Origin: Sulfitobacter marinus
Lineage (GTDB): Bacteria > Pseudomonadota > Alphaproteobacteria > Rhodobacterales > Rhodobacteraceae
Direction: 5' to 3'
NCBI RefSeq assembly: GCF_900116285.1
Contig: NZ_FPAJ01000004.1
Span: 62,001 to 126,000, forward strand
Length of the DNA stretch: 64,000 nt
This document shows positions 9,935-19,853 of the stretch, piece after piece. The first letter of the stretch is position 1, and each line of letters starts with the position of its first letter. The notes below the pieces were generated by a model. That model was not told the origin of the DNA. It did no database searches and worked only from the letters and a program-made list of their open reading frames with translations. A program made the position numbers and the translations under genes.

Positions 9935-11593
9935 ATGACATCGCGTTTTCGCATCACCCTGGGGCAATTAAACCCAACCGTTGGGGATTTGGCAGGCAAT
10001 GCCGCGCTTGCCCGGGATGCATGGGAGCAGGGCAAGGCGGCGGGCGCCGATATGGTTGCGCTGCCCGAAATGTTCATTACCGGCTACAACGCCCAAGACC
10101 TGGTGATGAAGCGCGCCTTTCAACTGGATGTCATGACACATATCGAGGCTCTGGCGGCAGATTGTGCCGATGGCCCTGCATTGGCCATTGGTGCGCCCTG
10201 GGTCGAGGGGGCGGAACTGTATAACGCCTATCTGATTCTGAAAGGCGGCAAAATCGCCAGCCGGGTTCTAAAGCACGAACTGCCGAACGAGACTGTGTTC
10301 GACGAAGTCCGTATTTTCGACAGCGGCCCATTGGGCGGCCCTTATTCTGTGGGTAATACCCGTATCGGCAGCCCGATTTGCGAGGATGCATGGCACCCCG
10401 ATGTGGCCGAAACCTTGGCTGAAACCGGGGCTGAGTTCCTGCTGGTGCCGAACGGATCGCCTTACTATCGTGGCAAGTTTGAAACACGGCTGAACAATAT
10501 GGTTGCGCGTGTGATCGAAACTGAACTGCCGCTGATCTACCTTAATATGGTTGGCGGTCAGGATGATCAGGTGTTTGACGGTGCTAGCTTTGGCCTGAAC
10601 CCCAGCGGCAAGCTGGCATTTCAGATGCCCACCTTCGACGCTGAAATCGCGCATATCGACCTTGAGCGGGATGCCGACGGATGGCGCATTGCGGATGGCC
10701 CAAAGGTGCAGTTGCCATCAGAGTATGAGCAAGACTATCGCGTTATGGTGTTGGGTCTGCGTGACTATATGCGCAAGACGGGCTTCAAGAAGGTTCTGCT
10801 GGGTCTGTCGGGCGGAATCGATTCGGCAATTGTGGCGGCGATCGCCGTGGATGCGCTGGGCGCAGATAATGTGCGCTGCGTGATGCTGCCGTCTGAATAC
10901 ACATCCCAAGCGTCATTGGACGATGCCGAGGCCGTCGCAGAAGCGCTTGGTTGCCGCTATGATTATGTGCCGATCAAACAAGGCCGCGCGGCGATCACCG
11001 ATACGTTGGCCCCGTTGTTCGAGGGCACAAAACCCGACCTGACCGAGGAAAACATCCAGTCGCGTTTGCGCGGTCTGCTGTTGATGGCGATGAGCAACAA
11101 GTTTGGTGAGATGCTGCTGACCACCGGCAATAAATCAGAGGTCGCGGTCGGCTATGCCACGATCTATGGCGATATGGCGGGCGGCTATAACCCGATCAAA
11201 GATTTGTACAAAACCCGTGTGTTCGAGACTTGCCGCTGGCGCAATGAAAACCACCGCGACTGGATGATGGGCCCCAAGGGCGAGGTGATTACACCGCGTA
11301 TTATCGACAAGCCGCCAACAGCCGAACTGCGCGAAGATCAAAAAGACAGCGACAGCCTGCCCGATTATCCCGATCTGGATGCGATGCTGGAAATTCTGGT
11401 CGATCAGAACGGATCAGTGGCCGATTGTGTCGCCGCGGGGTTTGACCGTGATGTGGCAAAGAAGGTCGAGCAGCTGATATATATCAGCGAATATAAACGG
11501 TTTCAGTCCGCCCCCGGCCCGCGTCTGACCAAGGGTGCGTTCTGGCTGGACCGCCGTTACCCCATTGTGAACCGCTGGCGTGACCCAAGCTGA
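9935..11593 (+). CDS. nadE: Glutamine-dependent NAD+ synthetase
   Basis: Converts deamido-NAD to NAD using ammonia released from glutamine, the last step of NAD synthesis. The 552 residues have an N-terminal nitrilase-type glutaminase domain (catalytic Glu in LPEMFITGYN, Cys in GSPICEDAWHPD) and a C-terminal synthetase domain with the ATP pyrophosphatase loop LSGGIDSA and TTGNKSEVAVGYATIYGD. The start at 9935 has an AAGGA ribosome site and begins MTSRFRITLGQLNPTVGD; an in-frame start at 9827 would add unrelated sequence. nadD also lies in this window, at 44 kb. Confidence 0.96.
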   Translation: MTSRFRITLGQLNPTVGDLAGNAALARDAWEQGKAAGADMVALPEMFITGYNAQDLVMKRAFQLDVMTHIEALAADCADGPALAIGAPWVEGAELYNAYLILKGGKIASRVLKHELPNETVFDEVRIFDSGPLGGPYSVGNTRIGSPICEDAWHPDVAETLAETGAEFLLVPNGSPYYRGKFETRLNNMVARVIETELPLIYLNMVGGQDDQVFDGASFGLNPSGKLAFQMPTFDAEIAHIDLERDADGWRIADGPKVQLPSEYEQDYRVMVLGLRDYMRKTGFKKVLLGLSGGIDSAIVAAIAVDALGADNVRCVMLPSEYTSQASLDDAEAVAEALGCRYDYVPIKQGRAAITDTLAPLFEGTKPDLTEENIQSRLRGLLLMAMSNKFGEMLLTTGNKSEVAVGYATIYGDMAGGYNPIKDLYKTRVFETCRWRNENHRDWMMGPKGEVITPRIIDKPPTAELREDQKDSDSLPDYPDLDAMLEILVDQNGSVADCVAAGFDRDVAKKVEQLIYISEYKRFQSAPGPRLTKGAFWLDRRYPIVNRWRDPS

Positions 11594-11659
11594 ACGCTGC
11601 CGCATAATCTGGACAATCAGACCGCGCTGTGACAAGCCAGCGGCCAACAGGAGAACCCA

Positions 11660-12985
11660 ATGACCATCACTCGTTTTGCCCCATCGCCCACAGGTTATAT
11701 TCACGTCGGCAACCTGCGCACGGCGTTGATGAATTACATGATCGCGCGCAAGAACGGCGGCACGTTCATCCTTCGGGTTGATGACACTGATCAGGTGCGT
11801 AGCAAAGAAGAATATGTTGAAGGGTTGAAGGAAGACCTGACATGGCTGGGCCTGAAGTGGGACCGGGTCGAGCGTCAGTCTGAACGGTTGGATAAATACC
11901 ATGCCGCGGCCGATAAACTGCGGGAAATGGGGCGTTTTTACGAGGCGTGGGAAACGCCCACCGAACTGGACCTTAAGCGTAAAAAACAGCTGAACATGGG
12001 CAAGCCGCCGGTCTATGACCGCGCTGCGCTGGACCTGACAGAAGCCGAAAAGAGCAAGCTGCGTGAAGAGCGTGGCCCCGGTGTTTGGCGGTTCAAGCTG
12101 AACCACGAACGGATCGAATGGAATGACGGCATTCTGGGCGATATCTCGATTGATGCGGCGTCTGTGTCGGACCCTGTTTTGATCCGTGCTGATGGCCAGA
12201 TTTTGTACACATTGGCGTCGGTTGTGGATGATACCGAAATGGGCGTGACCGATGTGGTACGTGGATCGGACCACGTGACAAACACGGCAACACAAATCCA
12301 GATCATTCAGGCGCTTGGTGGGACTGTCCCCGCATTTGCGCACCATTCGCTGCTGACCGGCCCGCAAGGCGAGGCGCTTTCCAAACGTCTTGGCGTGCTG
12401 GCGCTGCGCGATCTGCGTGAACGCGGTGTGCAACCCTTGGCGTTGCTGAGCACCTTGGCGCGTTTGGGGTCATCCGATCCGGTGGAATTGCGCACGAGCA
12501 TGGAAGAGCTGATCGAAGGGTTCGACATCGGGCATTTCAGTTCCGCGCCGACCAAATTCGACGTCGAGGATCTGTTCCCGATGACTGCCCGCTATTTGCA
12601 CACATTGCCACTTGAGGCCGTTGCAGATGATATTGCGGCAATCGGTGTGCCGGACGACAAAGCGACGCTGTTCTGGCAGGTTACGCGTGACAACATTACC
12701 ACGTTGCATGACCTCAAAGGCTGGTGGGACATGTTCAGCCAAGGTGCCGAGCCTGTGATTGCGGACGAGGACAAAGAGTTCATTGCCGAGGCCATGGCGA
12801 TGTTACCCGAGGGTGAGTTTGACGAAACCACCTGGAGCACCTGGACCGCCGCCGTCAAAGAGAAGACGGGCCGCAAAGGCAAAACGCTGTTTATGCCGCT
12901 GCGTCTGGCGCTGACCGGACAGGCGCGCGGGCCGGAAATGGCCGGGGTGCTGCAACTGATGCAAGTTGTGAAGGCGCGCGGATGA
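11660..12985 (+). CDS. gltX: Glutamate--tRNA ligase (GltX2-type)
   Basis: Class I aminoacyl-tRNA synthetase charging tRNA with glutamate. The 441 residues contain the HIGH-type motif HVGN (15-18) after RFAPSPTGY, and the KMSKS-type loop ALSKRLG near residue 240, in which the usual first lysine is alanine. The shorter length and the sequence after the loop (ALRDLRERGVQPLALLSTL) resemble the second GluRS of alphaproteobacteria, which usually carry two copies; a canonical one may lie elsewhere. An AGGAG ribosome site precedes the ATG. Confidence 0.92.
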   Translation: MTITRFAPSPTGYIHVGNLRTALMNYMIARKNGGTFILRVDDTDQVRSKEEYVEGLKEDLTWLGLKWDRVERQSERLDKYHAAADKLREMGRFYEAWETPTELDLKRKKQLNMGKPPVYDRAALDLTEAEKSKLREERGPGVWRFKLNHERIEWNDGILGDISIDAASVSDPVLIRADGQILYTLASVVDDTEMGVTDVVRGSDHVTNTATQIQIIQALGGTVPAFAHHSLLTGPQGEALSKRLGVLALRDLRERGVQPLALLSTLARLGSSDPVELRTSMEELIEGFDIGHFSSAPTKFDVEDLFPMTARYLHTLPLEAVADDIAAIGVPDDKATLFWQVTRDNITTLHDLKGWWDMFSQGAEPVIADEDKEFIAEAMAMLPEGEFDETTWSTWTAAVKEKTGRKGKTLFMPLRLALTGQARGPEMAGVLQLMQVVKARG

Positions 12986-13017
12986 GCTTGGCCGGGCATC
13001 TGGACGAAAGTTCGGGA

Positions 13018-13050
13018 GCCTTCGGCGAGAGTTTATTTGGCAAAATGAAT
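13018..13050 (+). repeat. Dispersed intergenic repeat, copy 2
   Basis: GCCTTCGGCGAGAGTTTATT followed by TGGCAAAATGAA. It lies between gltX and the MATE gene and matches the general pattern of the copies at 7978, 16901, 29961 and 32396. Confidence 0.5.
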
Positions 13051-13066
13051 ATAGGGCGCGCCTGTC

Positions 13067-14464
13067 ATGGCTGACGGGCGCGCCAAATTTTTGTCGGGTA
13101 ACCTGTTCGGCCATGTCGCGTCGATGTCGCTGTTGGCGTCTGTCGGTTTGGTCGCGGTGTTTCTGGTCGATTTTGTCGACATGATTTTTATCTCGATGCT
13201 GGGCAAGGCTGAACTGGCGGCGGCGGTTGGCTATGCCGGGGCGATCTTGTTTTTCACCACATCGTTCGGGATTGGTTTGGGGATTGCTGCGGGGGCTTTG
13301 GTTGCGCGGGCATTGGGGCAGGGCGACACGCAGCTGGCGCGCGAGCGCACTACCCATGCGCTGTGTTATGGGGCGATTTTCGGGGTGGTGTTTGCGGTCT
13401 TGGTGTTTCTGGCACTGGACCCGCTGGTGCATCTGGTTGGTGCGCAGGGAGAGACGGCGGATTTGGCGATACATTTCTTGCAAATTGTTGTGCCATCGGT
13501 GCCGTTCTTGATGTTGGGTATGATGGGCAGCGCTATTCTGCGTGCCCATGGGGATGCGCGCCGCGCCATGATGGCAACGATTTCTGGCGGGGTCGTGAAT
13601 GCGATCCTTGATCCGATCCTGATCTTCGGTTTCGATCTTGATCTGACCGGCGCGGCCTTGGCGTCTTTTGCGGCGCGGGTGGTGATTGCCTATACTGCCT
13701 TGATGCCGATTGTACGCCACTATGGCGGGATCGCGCGGCCCAGATTGGCGGGCATGTGGCGCGATTTATTTCCCGTGCTGGCGATAGCGGTGCCTGCGAT
13801 TTTAACGCAAGTGGCGACGCCAGTGGGGCAAGCCTATGTGACGCGCGCCATGGCGGCCTATGGCGAAGATGCGGTTGCCGGGATGGCGATTGTCAGCCGT
13901 ATGATGCCGGTGGCTTTTGCGGTGATATTCGCGCTGTCGGGGGCGGTGGGGCCCATCATCGGTCAGAACTTTGGCGCGGGCGACATGGGGCGGGTCAAAC
14001 GTACATATAATGCCGGGGTGTTGTTTGCGGGGATTGTGATTGTCACGATTTCAGCGGGATTGTTTTTGACGCGCGGGCCGTTGGCGGCGCTGTTTGATGC
14101 GGATGGTATCACCATGACGTTGATATTTTTGTTCTGTGGCCCGTTGTCGCTGGCGTTCTTCTTTAACGGGGTGTTGTTTGTATCGAATGCGGCGTTCAAT
14201 AATATGGGTCATCCATATTATTCGACTGTCACGAATTGGGGGCGCAATACGGTGGGGATGGTACCGCTGGTCTGGCTTGGCAGTGTCTTGTTCGGTGCGC
14301 CCGGTGTGCTGATTGGGCAGGCCGCGGCGGGCGTGTTGTTCGGCAGTCTGGCCTGGGTGCTGGCGCTGCGGTTGATTGCAAGCGGTGGCCGACCCAAAGA
14401 ACAACGCACCGAGGTTTTTGGCCGCGAGGGTCGTTTGATGGCGCTACTTCACCTGCGCCGATAG
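13067..14464 (+). CDS. MATE family efflux transporter
   Basis: Cation-coupled multidrug/toxin exporter in the inner membrane. The 465 residues give about 12 membrane segments in two homologous bundles. Recognisable signatures are VDFVDMIFISMLGKAELAAA near the N-terminus, the repeated pore motif around VPFLMLGMMGSAILRAHGD, and GPIIGQNFGAGDMGRVKRT in the second half. Substrate unknown. Its last 21 bases overlap the end of the convergent gamma-glutamylcyclotransferase-like gene. Confidence 0.93.
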   Translation: MADGRAKFLSGNLFGHVASMSLLASVGLVAVFLVDFVDMIFISMLGKAELAAAVGYAGAILFFTTSFGIGLGIAAGALVARALGQGDTQLARERTTHALCYGAIFGVVFAVLVFLALDPLVHLVGAQGETADLAIHFLQIVVPSVPFLMLGMMGSAILRAHGDARRAMMATISGGVVNAILDPILIFGFDLDLTGAALASFAARVVIAYTALMPIVRHYGGIARPRLAGMWRDLFPVLAIAVPAILTQVATPVGQAYVTRAMAAYGEDAVAGMAIVSRMMPVAFAVIFALSGAVGPIIGQNFGAGDMGRVKRTYNAGVLFAGIVIVTISAGLFLTRGPLAALFDADGITMTLIFLFCGPLSLAFFFNGVLFVSNAAFNNMGHPYYSTVTNWGRNTVGMVPLVWLGSVLFGAPGVLIGQAAAGVLFGSLAWVLALRLIASGGRPKEQRTEVFGREGRLMALLHLRR

Positions 14465-14998
14465 CCGGTCCAGATTGTCGTCAACCAGCGTGATTTCCTG
14501 CCGCGTCAGGGTTTGATGCCTTGGATAGCGCGGTGCCGCACGGTCATTCAGCACAGGGGCATCCCAGCCTCGTGTGGTGTCAAAAAACCGCGTCACGCCA
14601 TCGGTACCATATTCGCGCAGGAAGCCCTGGACCACCACATCAAGATAGCTGAGCAGGATAGCGTTATCGCCGCCTTGCCGCTGGTTTTTCGCGTCAATTG
14701 AATAATGCGCCATATCGGGGGATGGCAGAATGTCATGCAGCACCGCGCCGCCGGAGCTGATGCGATCATAGCCGGTTTCGCGCATATCTAGCGCATCCCA
14801 ATCCGCGCCGGGTACGGCAGCCACCAGCCCGTCGATGGTGGTTGTGGGATCGGGTTCGACGCTTAGAAAAACCATGTCGCGTAGGGCGGTGCGCACCCAG
14901 ACCCGCCTCCAGCCTTGCAATTGCGCAGGGCGTCCGTCGGGGTAGCTGTGAGTGCTGCGGTTTACGAGGCTGCCATAGCCGAAGAAATATGGTGTCAT
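14444..14998 (-). CDS. Gamma-glutamylcyclotransferase-family protein
   Basis: A 184-residue GGCT-like protein. The N-terminus carries the family signature YFFGYGSLVNR, which forms the substrate loop, and the conserved acidic residue follows in DALDMRETGYDR. Members cyclise gamma-glutamyl amines or glutathione to 5-oxoproline; the exact substrate here is unclear. The start at 14998 (MTPYFFGYGS) is chosen. The frame stays open upstream to 15247, but that would run through the glycine riboswitch on the opposite strand and is not credible. It ends inside the MATE gene. Confidence 0.8.
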   Translation of the reverse strand: MTPYFFGYGSLVNRSTHSYPDGRPAQLQGWRRVWVRTALRDMVFLSVEPDPTTTIDGLVAAVPGADWDALDMRETGYDRISSGGAVLHDILPSPDMAHYSIDAKNQRQGGDNAILLSYLDVVVQGFLREYGTDGVTRFFDTTRGWDAPVLNDRAAPRYPRHQTLTRQEITLVDDNLDRLSAQVK

Positions 14999-15138
14999 GG
15001 CGGTGTTTTGGCCGATGATTGCAAAGATGTCCACTGTCCCGCATGCCATGCCAAAACTGCGGGCAATGTAAAAACATTTGTATCTGAAGGCGCGACTTTG
15101 CTTGACGCTGCGCGGTGATCCGGCATAGCAATAGCCAT

Positions 15139-15292
15139 CGTAACGGGAGAACTGGGAGAACCCAGTGCCGAAGGAGCAACCGCCCCGGAAACTCTCAGGC
15201 AAGTGGACCGTTACGTGACCGAAACACTCTGGAGAGTGGTGCCACATGCACCCGCCGAAGGGATAACGATCTCAGGCGAAAGGACAGAGGGG
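15139..15292 (+). promoter_or_regulatory. Tandem glycine riboswitch (gcvT element)
   Basis: Two glycine aptamers in series. The first is closed by CGTAACGG (15139-15146) pairing with CCGTTACG (15208-15215) and contains GCCGAAGGAGCAA and AAACTCTCAGGCAA. The second runs to about 15292 with CGCCGAAGGGATAAC and ATCTCAGGCGAAAGGACAGA. These are the conserved core elements of the gcvT RNA family. A small hairpin (CCGCA-TCG-TGCGG, 15305-15317) and a purine-rich segment form the likely expression platform before gcvT. Confidence 0.95.
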
Positions 15293-15378
15293 GCATTTTG
15301 TGGGCCGCATCGTGCGGTCTGCTGAGTGCCAGTTTGGTCAAAGGCCTTTCTGGATTTGAAAAGAAAAGGCCTGCGACC

Positions 15379-16503
15379 ATGAGCGATTTGCATCAAACGC
15401 CACTATACGATTTGCATCTGGAACTGGGCGGCAAGATGGTGCCCTTTGCCGGGTATTCGATGCCCGTACAGTATCCCATGGGCGTGATGAAAGAGCACCT
15501 GCACACCCGCAGCCATGCCGGATTGTTTGACGTCAGTCATATGGGACAGGTCATGCTGTCCGGCGCGTCATGGGAAGCAGTGGCTGCGGCATTCGAGCGG
15601 CTTGTGCCGATGGATGTGCTGGGGCTTGCTGACGGGCGGCAGCGCTATGGGTTGTTTACCAATGACGCTGGCGGGATCGAGGACGATTTGATGTTCGCGC
15701 GTCGCGGCGATGACCTGTTCGTGGTGGTGAACGCAGCCTGCAAAGCGGCAGATATCGCCCGGATGAAATCGGCGCTGGAGCCTGAGGTGACGGTAACGCC
15801 GATCATGGATCGCGCATTGATCGCCGTGCAGGGGCCGGGGGCCGCGGCGGCGGTGGCGACACTGGATCCGGCGGCGGCGGAGATGCGGTTTATGGATTTC
15901 GGGACGCTGGGCTTGGATGGCATTTCCGTTTGGGCCTCGCGGTCTGGGTATACCGGCGAGGACGGATACGAGATTTCTGTGTCAGATGCGGATGCCGAAG
16001 CGCTTGCGCGTCGATTGTTGGCGATAGACGGGGTCGAGGCCATCGGATTGGGCGCGCGGGATTCATTGCGGCTTGAGGCGGGGCTGTGTCTATATGGCAA
16101 TGACATTGACGCCCAGACGAACCCGATTGAGGCAAGCCTGAACTGGGCCATACAGAAAGTGCGCCGCCCCGGAGGCGACCGCGAAGGCGGGTATCCGGGG
16201 GCAGAGGTCGTGCAAAAGGCGTTCGAGGGCGGTGTGATGCGCAAGCGTGTCGGACTGGCACCGGAAACCCGCGCCCCAATGCGGGAAGGCACACAGCTTT
16301 ATGACGCAGAAGAAGGCGGACGTCTGGTGGGCAGCGTAACCTCGGGCAGTTTTGGACCGACGGTGGGTGGACCTGTTGCCATGGGCTATGTCGGTAGTGA
16401 ATATGCCAGCGTGGACACCGCGCTGTGGGGCGAGGTGCGCGGCAAGCGTTTGCCTGTCCGTGTGGCCAAGCTGCCCTTTGTGGCGGCGAATTTTAAGCGA
16501 TAA
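15379..16503 (+). CDS. gcvT: Aminomethyltransferase, glycine cleavage T protein
   Basis: Transfers the methylene group from the aminomethyl-lipoyl H protein to tetrahydrofolate, releasing ammonia. The 374 residues start MSDLHQTPLYDLHLELGGKM and show the folate-binding regions SHMGQVMLSG, GYTGEDGYEI and LGARDSLRLEAGLCLYGNDI, with the C-terminal GCV_T beta-barrel. The start is placed after the riboswitch; the frame is open further upstream through the aptamers, which is not coding. First gene of gcvT-gcvH-gcvP. Confidence 0.96.
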   Translation: MSDLHQTPLYDLHLELGGKMVPFAGYSMPVQYPMGVMKEHLHTRSHAGLFDVSHMGQVMLSGASWEAVAAAFERLVPMDVLGLADGRQRYGLFTNDAGGIEDDLMFARRGDDLFVVVNAACKAADIARMKSALEPEVTVTPIMDRALIAVQGPGAAAAVATLDPAAAEMRFMDFGTLGLDGISVWASRSGYTGEDGYEISVSDADAEALARRLLAIDGVEAIGLGARDSLRLEAGLCLYGNDIDAQTNPIEASLNWAIQKVRRPGGDREGGYPGAEVVQKAFEGGVMRKRVGLAPETRAPMREGTQLYDAEEGGRLVGSVTSGSFGPTVGGPVAMGYVGSEYASVDTALWGEVRGKRLPVRVAKLPFVAANFKR

Positions 16504-16521
16504 TCAACAAGGGACGAACAG

Positions 16522-16881
16522 ATGATATTTACCGAAGAACACGAATGGCTGCGCGTTGAAGGCGACGAAATCACCGTGGGCATCACCATTCACGCAGCAG
16601 AACAGCTGGGCGATGTGGTTTTTGTGGAACTGCCATCGGACGGGGTGACCGTCAGCAAGGATGACGAGGTCGTTGTGATCGAATCCGTTAAAGCCGCATC
16701 CGATATTCTGGCCCCGATTGATGGCGAGATCATCGAGGTGAACGGTGCGCTGACAGATAATCCGGGCATGGTTAATGATGACCCGCAAGGCGATGCATGG
16801 TTTTTCAAGATGAAAGCGTCTGACCCCAGCCAGATGGACGATTTCATGGATGAAGCTGCCTATCAAAAATTCATCGGGTAA
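16522..16881 (+). CDS. gcvH: Glycine cleavage system H protein
   Basis: Lipoyl carrier that shuttles the aminomethyl group between the P, T and L proteins. The 119 residues form a biotinyl/lipoyl-type domain, with the lipoylated lysine at K57 in ESVKAAS. It begins 18 bases after the gcvT stop with a clear ribosome site (AAGGGACG), under the same glycine riboswitch. Confidence 0.97.
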   Translation: MIFTEEHEWLRVEGDEITVGITIHAAEQLGDVVFVELPSDGVTVSKDDEVVVIESVKAASDILAPIDGEIIEVNGALTDNPGMVNDDPQGDAWFFKMKASDPSQMDDFMDEAAYQKFIG

Positions 16882-16900
16882 ACCGATCTGCCCCCGTCGG

Positions 16901-16940
16901 AGCCTCCGGTGGGGATTTTAGACCATTTGGAATGAGGGGC
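16901..16940 (+). repeat. Dispersed intergenic repeat, copy 3
   Basis: Lies in the gcvH-gcvP gap. CCTCCGGTGGGGATTTTAGA is followed by CCATTTGGAATGAG; the last 14 bases match copy 4 at 29987-30000. Confidence 0.6.
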
Positions 16941-16948
16941 GTCGCGCC

Positions 16949-19792
16949 ATGGTTTTCAAGCCAACCGAATATTTGCCGTATGATTTTGCCAACCGCAGGC
17001 ACATCGGGCCGTCTCCGGCGGAAATGTCGGATATGCTCAAGACCGTGGGGGCGCAAAGCCTTGCCGCGCTGATCGACGATACGATGCCCGCGAAGATCCG
17101 GCAGAAAGAGCCGCTGGATTTCGGCAAGCCCATGTCGGAGCGCGAGGTGCTGGAGCACATGCGTGTGGTTGCGGGTAAGAACAAGGTGCTGACGTCCTTG
17201 ATCGGCCAAGGCTATCACGGGACGGTCACGCCGCCGGCGATCCAGCGCAATATTTTCGAGAACCCCGCCTGGTATACCGCCTATACGCCGTACCAGCCCG
17301 AGATCAGCCAAGGGCGGCTTGAGGCGTTGTTGAATTTTCAAACCATGATCAGTGATTTGACCGGGCTAGAGGTTGCTAATGCGTCCCTGCTGGACGAGGC
17401 GACAGCCTGTGCCGAGGCGATGACCATGGCGTTGCGGGTCGCTAAATCCAAAGCAAAGGCGTTTTTCGTGGACCGCGATTGCCATCCACAGAACATCGCC
17501 GTCATCCAGACCCGCGCGGCCCCACTGGATATCGAGGTGATCATTGGCGACCCTGATAAGATGGACGCGAGCGCCGTCTTTGGTGCGCTTTTCCAATACC
17601 CCGGCACCTATGGGCATGTGCGCGATTTCACGTCGCATATCGCAGCGTTGCATGACGCGGGGGCGTTGGGCGTTGTTACGGCTGATCCAATGGCGTTGAC
17701 CTTGTTGAAAGAACCGGGTGCCATGGGAGCTGATATCGCTGTGGGGTCCACCCAGCGGTTTGGCGTGCCCGAAGGATATGGCGGCCCGCACGCCGCCTAT
17801 ATGGCGTGCAAAGACGCATACAAGCGCGCGATGCCGGGGCGTATTGTGGGCGTGTCGATTGATGCCCATGGTAACCGCGCCTACCGGCTGTCGCTGCAAA
17901 CCCGCGAGCAACATATCCGCCGCGAGAAGGCGACATCGAACGTATGTACCGCGCAGGCGTTGCTGGCCGTTATGGCGTCGATGTATGCGGTATTCCACGG
18001 ACCCGAAGGGTTGAAAGCCATCGCGCAGCGTATCCATCGCAAAACCGTTCGGTTGGCGAATGGGCTGGAAGAAGCCGGGTTCAAGGTCGACCCGCAGGCG
18101 TTTTTTGACACCATCACGGTGGATGTCGGCCCGCTGCAAGCGGCGGTGATGAAATCGGCGGTGGACGAAGGCATCAACCTGCGCCGCGTTGGCGAAGCCC
18201 GCGTCGGCATCACCTTGGACGAGCGCAGCGTGTCGGCAACGATCGAAGCAGTTTGGCGTGCCTTTGGCATCTTGCGCACGGACGAAAAGTTCGAGGCGCA
18301 GTACCGGTTTCCCGATCAGATGATCCGCGAGAGCCAATATCTGACCCATCCGATTTTCCACATGAACCGCGCCGAGACCGAGATGATGCGCTATATGCGT
18401 CGTCTGGCCGACCGTGATTTGGCATTGGATCGCGCGATGATCCCGCTGGGGTCCTGCACGATGAAGCTGAACTCGGCCGCGGAAATGATGCCGGTCAGCT
18501 GGCGCGAGTTTTCGATGATCCACCCGTTTGTGCCGCAGGATCAGGCGCTTGGGTATAAACATATGATCGACGATCTGTCGGCCAAACTGTGTGATATCAC
18601 CGGTTATGATGCGATTTCGATGCAGCCTAACTCGGGCGCGCAAGGCGAATATGCGGGGTTGCTGGCCATCGCGTCCTACCACCGCGCGAATGGTGAAGGG
18701 CACCGCAATATCTGTCTGATCCCTATGTCGGCGCATGGCACCAACCCCGCCAGCGCCAATATGGTGGGCTGGAAAGTGGTCGTGATCAAAACCGCCGCCA
18801 ATGGTGATATCGATTTGGACGATTTCCGCGAAAAGGCCGAAAAGCACAGCGAAAATCTGGCCGGCTGCATGATCACCTATCCCTCGACCCATGGCGTGTT
18901 CGAAGAAACCGTGACCGAAGTGACCCGCATTACCCATGACCATGGCGGTCAGGTTTATATCGACGGGGCGAACATGAACGCGATGGTTGGGCTTGCCCGA
19001 CCCGGCGATGTGGGCGGCGATGTCAGCCACCTCAACCTGCACAAGACGTTCTGTATTCCGCATGGCGGCGGTGGCCCCGGCATGGGACCGATTGGGGTTA
19101 AATCGCACCTGATCCCGCATGTGCCAGGCCATCCGAACGGGGGCGAGGGCGCTGTTTCTGCCGCCCCTTACGGGTCACCCTCCTTGCTGCCGATCTCGTG
19201 GTCTTATTGTCTGATGATGGGCGGTGACGGGCTGACCCAAGCCACACGCGTTGCGATCCTGAATGCCAACTACATCGCGAAACGGCTCGAAGGGGCCTAT
19301 GACGTGCTGTACAAAGGGCCGACAGGTCGGGTTGCGCATGAATGTATCTTTGACGTGCGCCCGTTTGAAGAAAGCGCAGGCGTGACGGTTGATGATGTCG
19401 CCAAGCGTCTGATCGATGCAGGATTCCACGCCCCAACGATGAGCTTTCCGGTCGCGGGGACGCTAATGGTTGAACCGACAGAGTCGGAAACCAAAGCCGA
19501 GCTGGACCGCTTCTGCGATGCGATGCTGGCGATCCGCGACGAAATCCGAGCGATTGAAAACGGCGATATGCCGCGCGAGAATAACGCGCTGAAGAACGCG
19601 CCGCACACGGTCGAGGATTTGGTGGGCAATTGGGACCGGCCTTACACGCGTGAGCAAGGATGTTTCCCCCCCGGTGCGTTCCGCGTCGATAAGTACTGGC
19701 CGCCGGTCAACCGCGTGGACAATGTGCATGGCGACCGCAACCTGATCTGCACCTGCCCGCCGATGGAAGACTACGCCGAAGCGGCTGAATAA
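16949..19792 (+). CDS. gcvP: Glycine dehydrogenase (decarboxylating), P protein
   Basis: PLP enzyme that decarboxylates glycine and loads the aminomethyl group onto GcvH. The 947 residues are the full single-chain form, with N- and C-terminal halves both of aminotransferase fold. The PLP lysine is K699 in [18 protein letters not shown], where the glycine-rich loop is also visible. Other conserved blocks are [15 protein letters not shown] and [12 protein letters not shown]. It is last gene of the operon; GcvL is not here. Confidence 0.97.
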   Translation: MVFKPTEYLPYDFANRRHIGPSPAEMSDMLKTVGAQSLAALIDDTMPAKIRQKEPLDFGKPMSEREVLEHMRVVAGKNKVLTSLIGQGYHGTVTPPAIQRNIFENPAWYTAYTPYQPEISQGRLEALLNFQTMISDLTGLEVANASLLDEATACAEAMTMALRVAKSKAKAFFVDRDCHPQNIAVIQTRAAPLDIEVIIGDPDKMDASAVFGALFQYPGTYGHVRDFTSHIAALHDAGALGVVTADPMALTLLKEPGAMGADIAVGSTQRFGVPEGYGGPHAAYMACKDAYKRAMPGRIVGVSIDAHGNRAYRLSLQTREQHIRREKATSNVCTAQALLAVMASMYAVFHGPEGLKAIAQRIHRKTVRLANGLEEAGFKVDPQAFFDTITVDVGPLQAAVMKSAVDEGINLRRVGEARVGITLDERSVSATIEAVWRAFGILRTDEKFEAQYRFPDQMIRESQYLTHPIFHMNRAETEMMRYMRRLADRDLALDRAMIPLGSCTMKLNSAAEMMPVSWREFSMIHPFVPQDQALGYKHMIDDLSAKLCDITGYDAISMQPNSGAQGEYAGLLAIASYHRANGEGHRNICLIPMSAHGTNPASANMVGWKVVVIKTAANGDIDLDDFREKAEKHSENLAGCMITYPSTHGVFEETVTEVTRITHDHGGQVYIDGANMNAMVGLARPGDVGGDVSHLNLHKTFCIPHGGGGPGMGPIGVKSHLIPHVPGHPNGGEGAVSAAPYGSPSLLPISWSYCLMMGGDGLTQATRVAILNANYIAKRLEGAYDVLYKGPTGRVAHECIFDVRPFEESAGVTVDDVAKRLIDAGFHAPTMSFPVAGTLMVEPTESETKAELDRFCDAMLAIRDEIRAIENGDMPRENNALKNAPHTVEDLVGNWDRPYTREQGCFPPGAFRVDKYWPPVNRVDNVHGDRNLICTCPPMEDYAEAAE

Positions 19793-19853
19793 ATGCGCAC
19801 CTGCGCGTGGCAAAACCCCATGCGCAGGGCACCTCTATTGAACGAAACAGGGA

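Noticed and set aside
11414-12433. 339-codon minus-strand frame opposite nadE/gltX
   Set aside because: Antisense to two clear genes, with His/Gln-rich composition typical of shadows.
14999-15247. N-terminal extension of the gamma-glutamylcyclotransferase-like gene
   Set aside because: The extension runs antisense through the glycine riboswitch and its product does not resemble the family; MTPYFFGYGS at 14998 is the natural start.
17366-19132. 588-codon minus-strand frame opposite gcvP
   Set aside because: It mirrors the codon bias of a strongly conserved gene on the other strand, is rich in His and Arg, and shows no domain.
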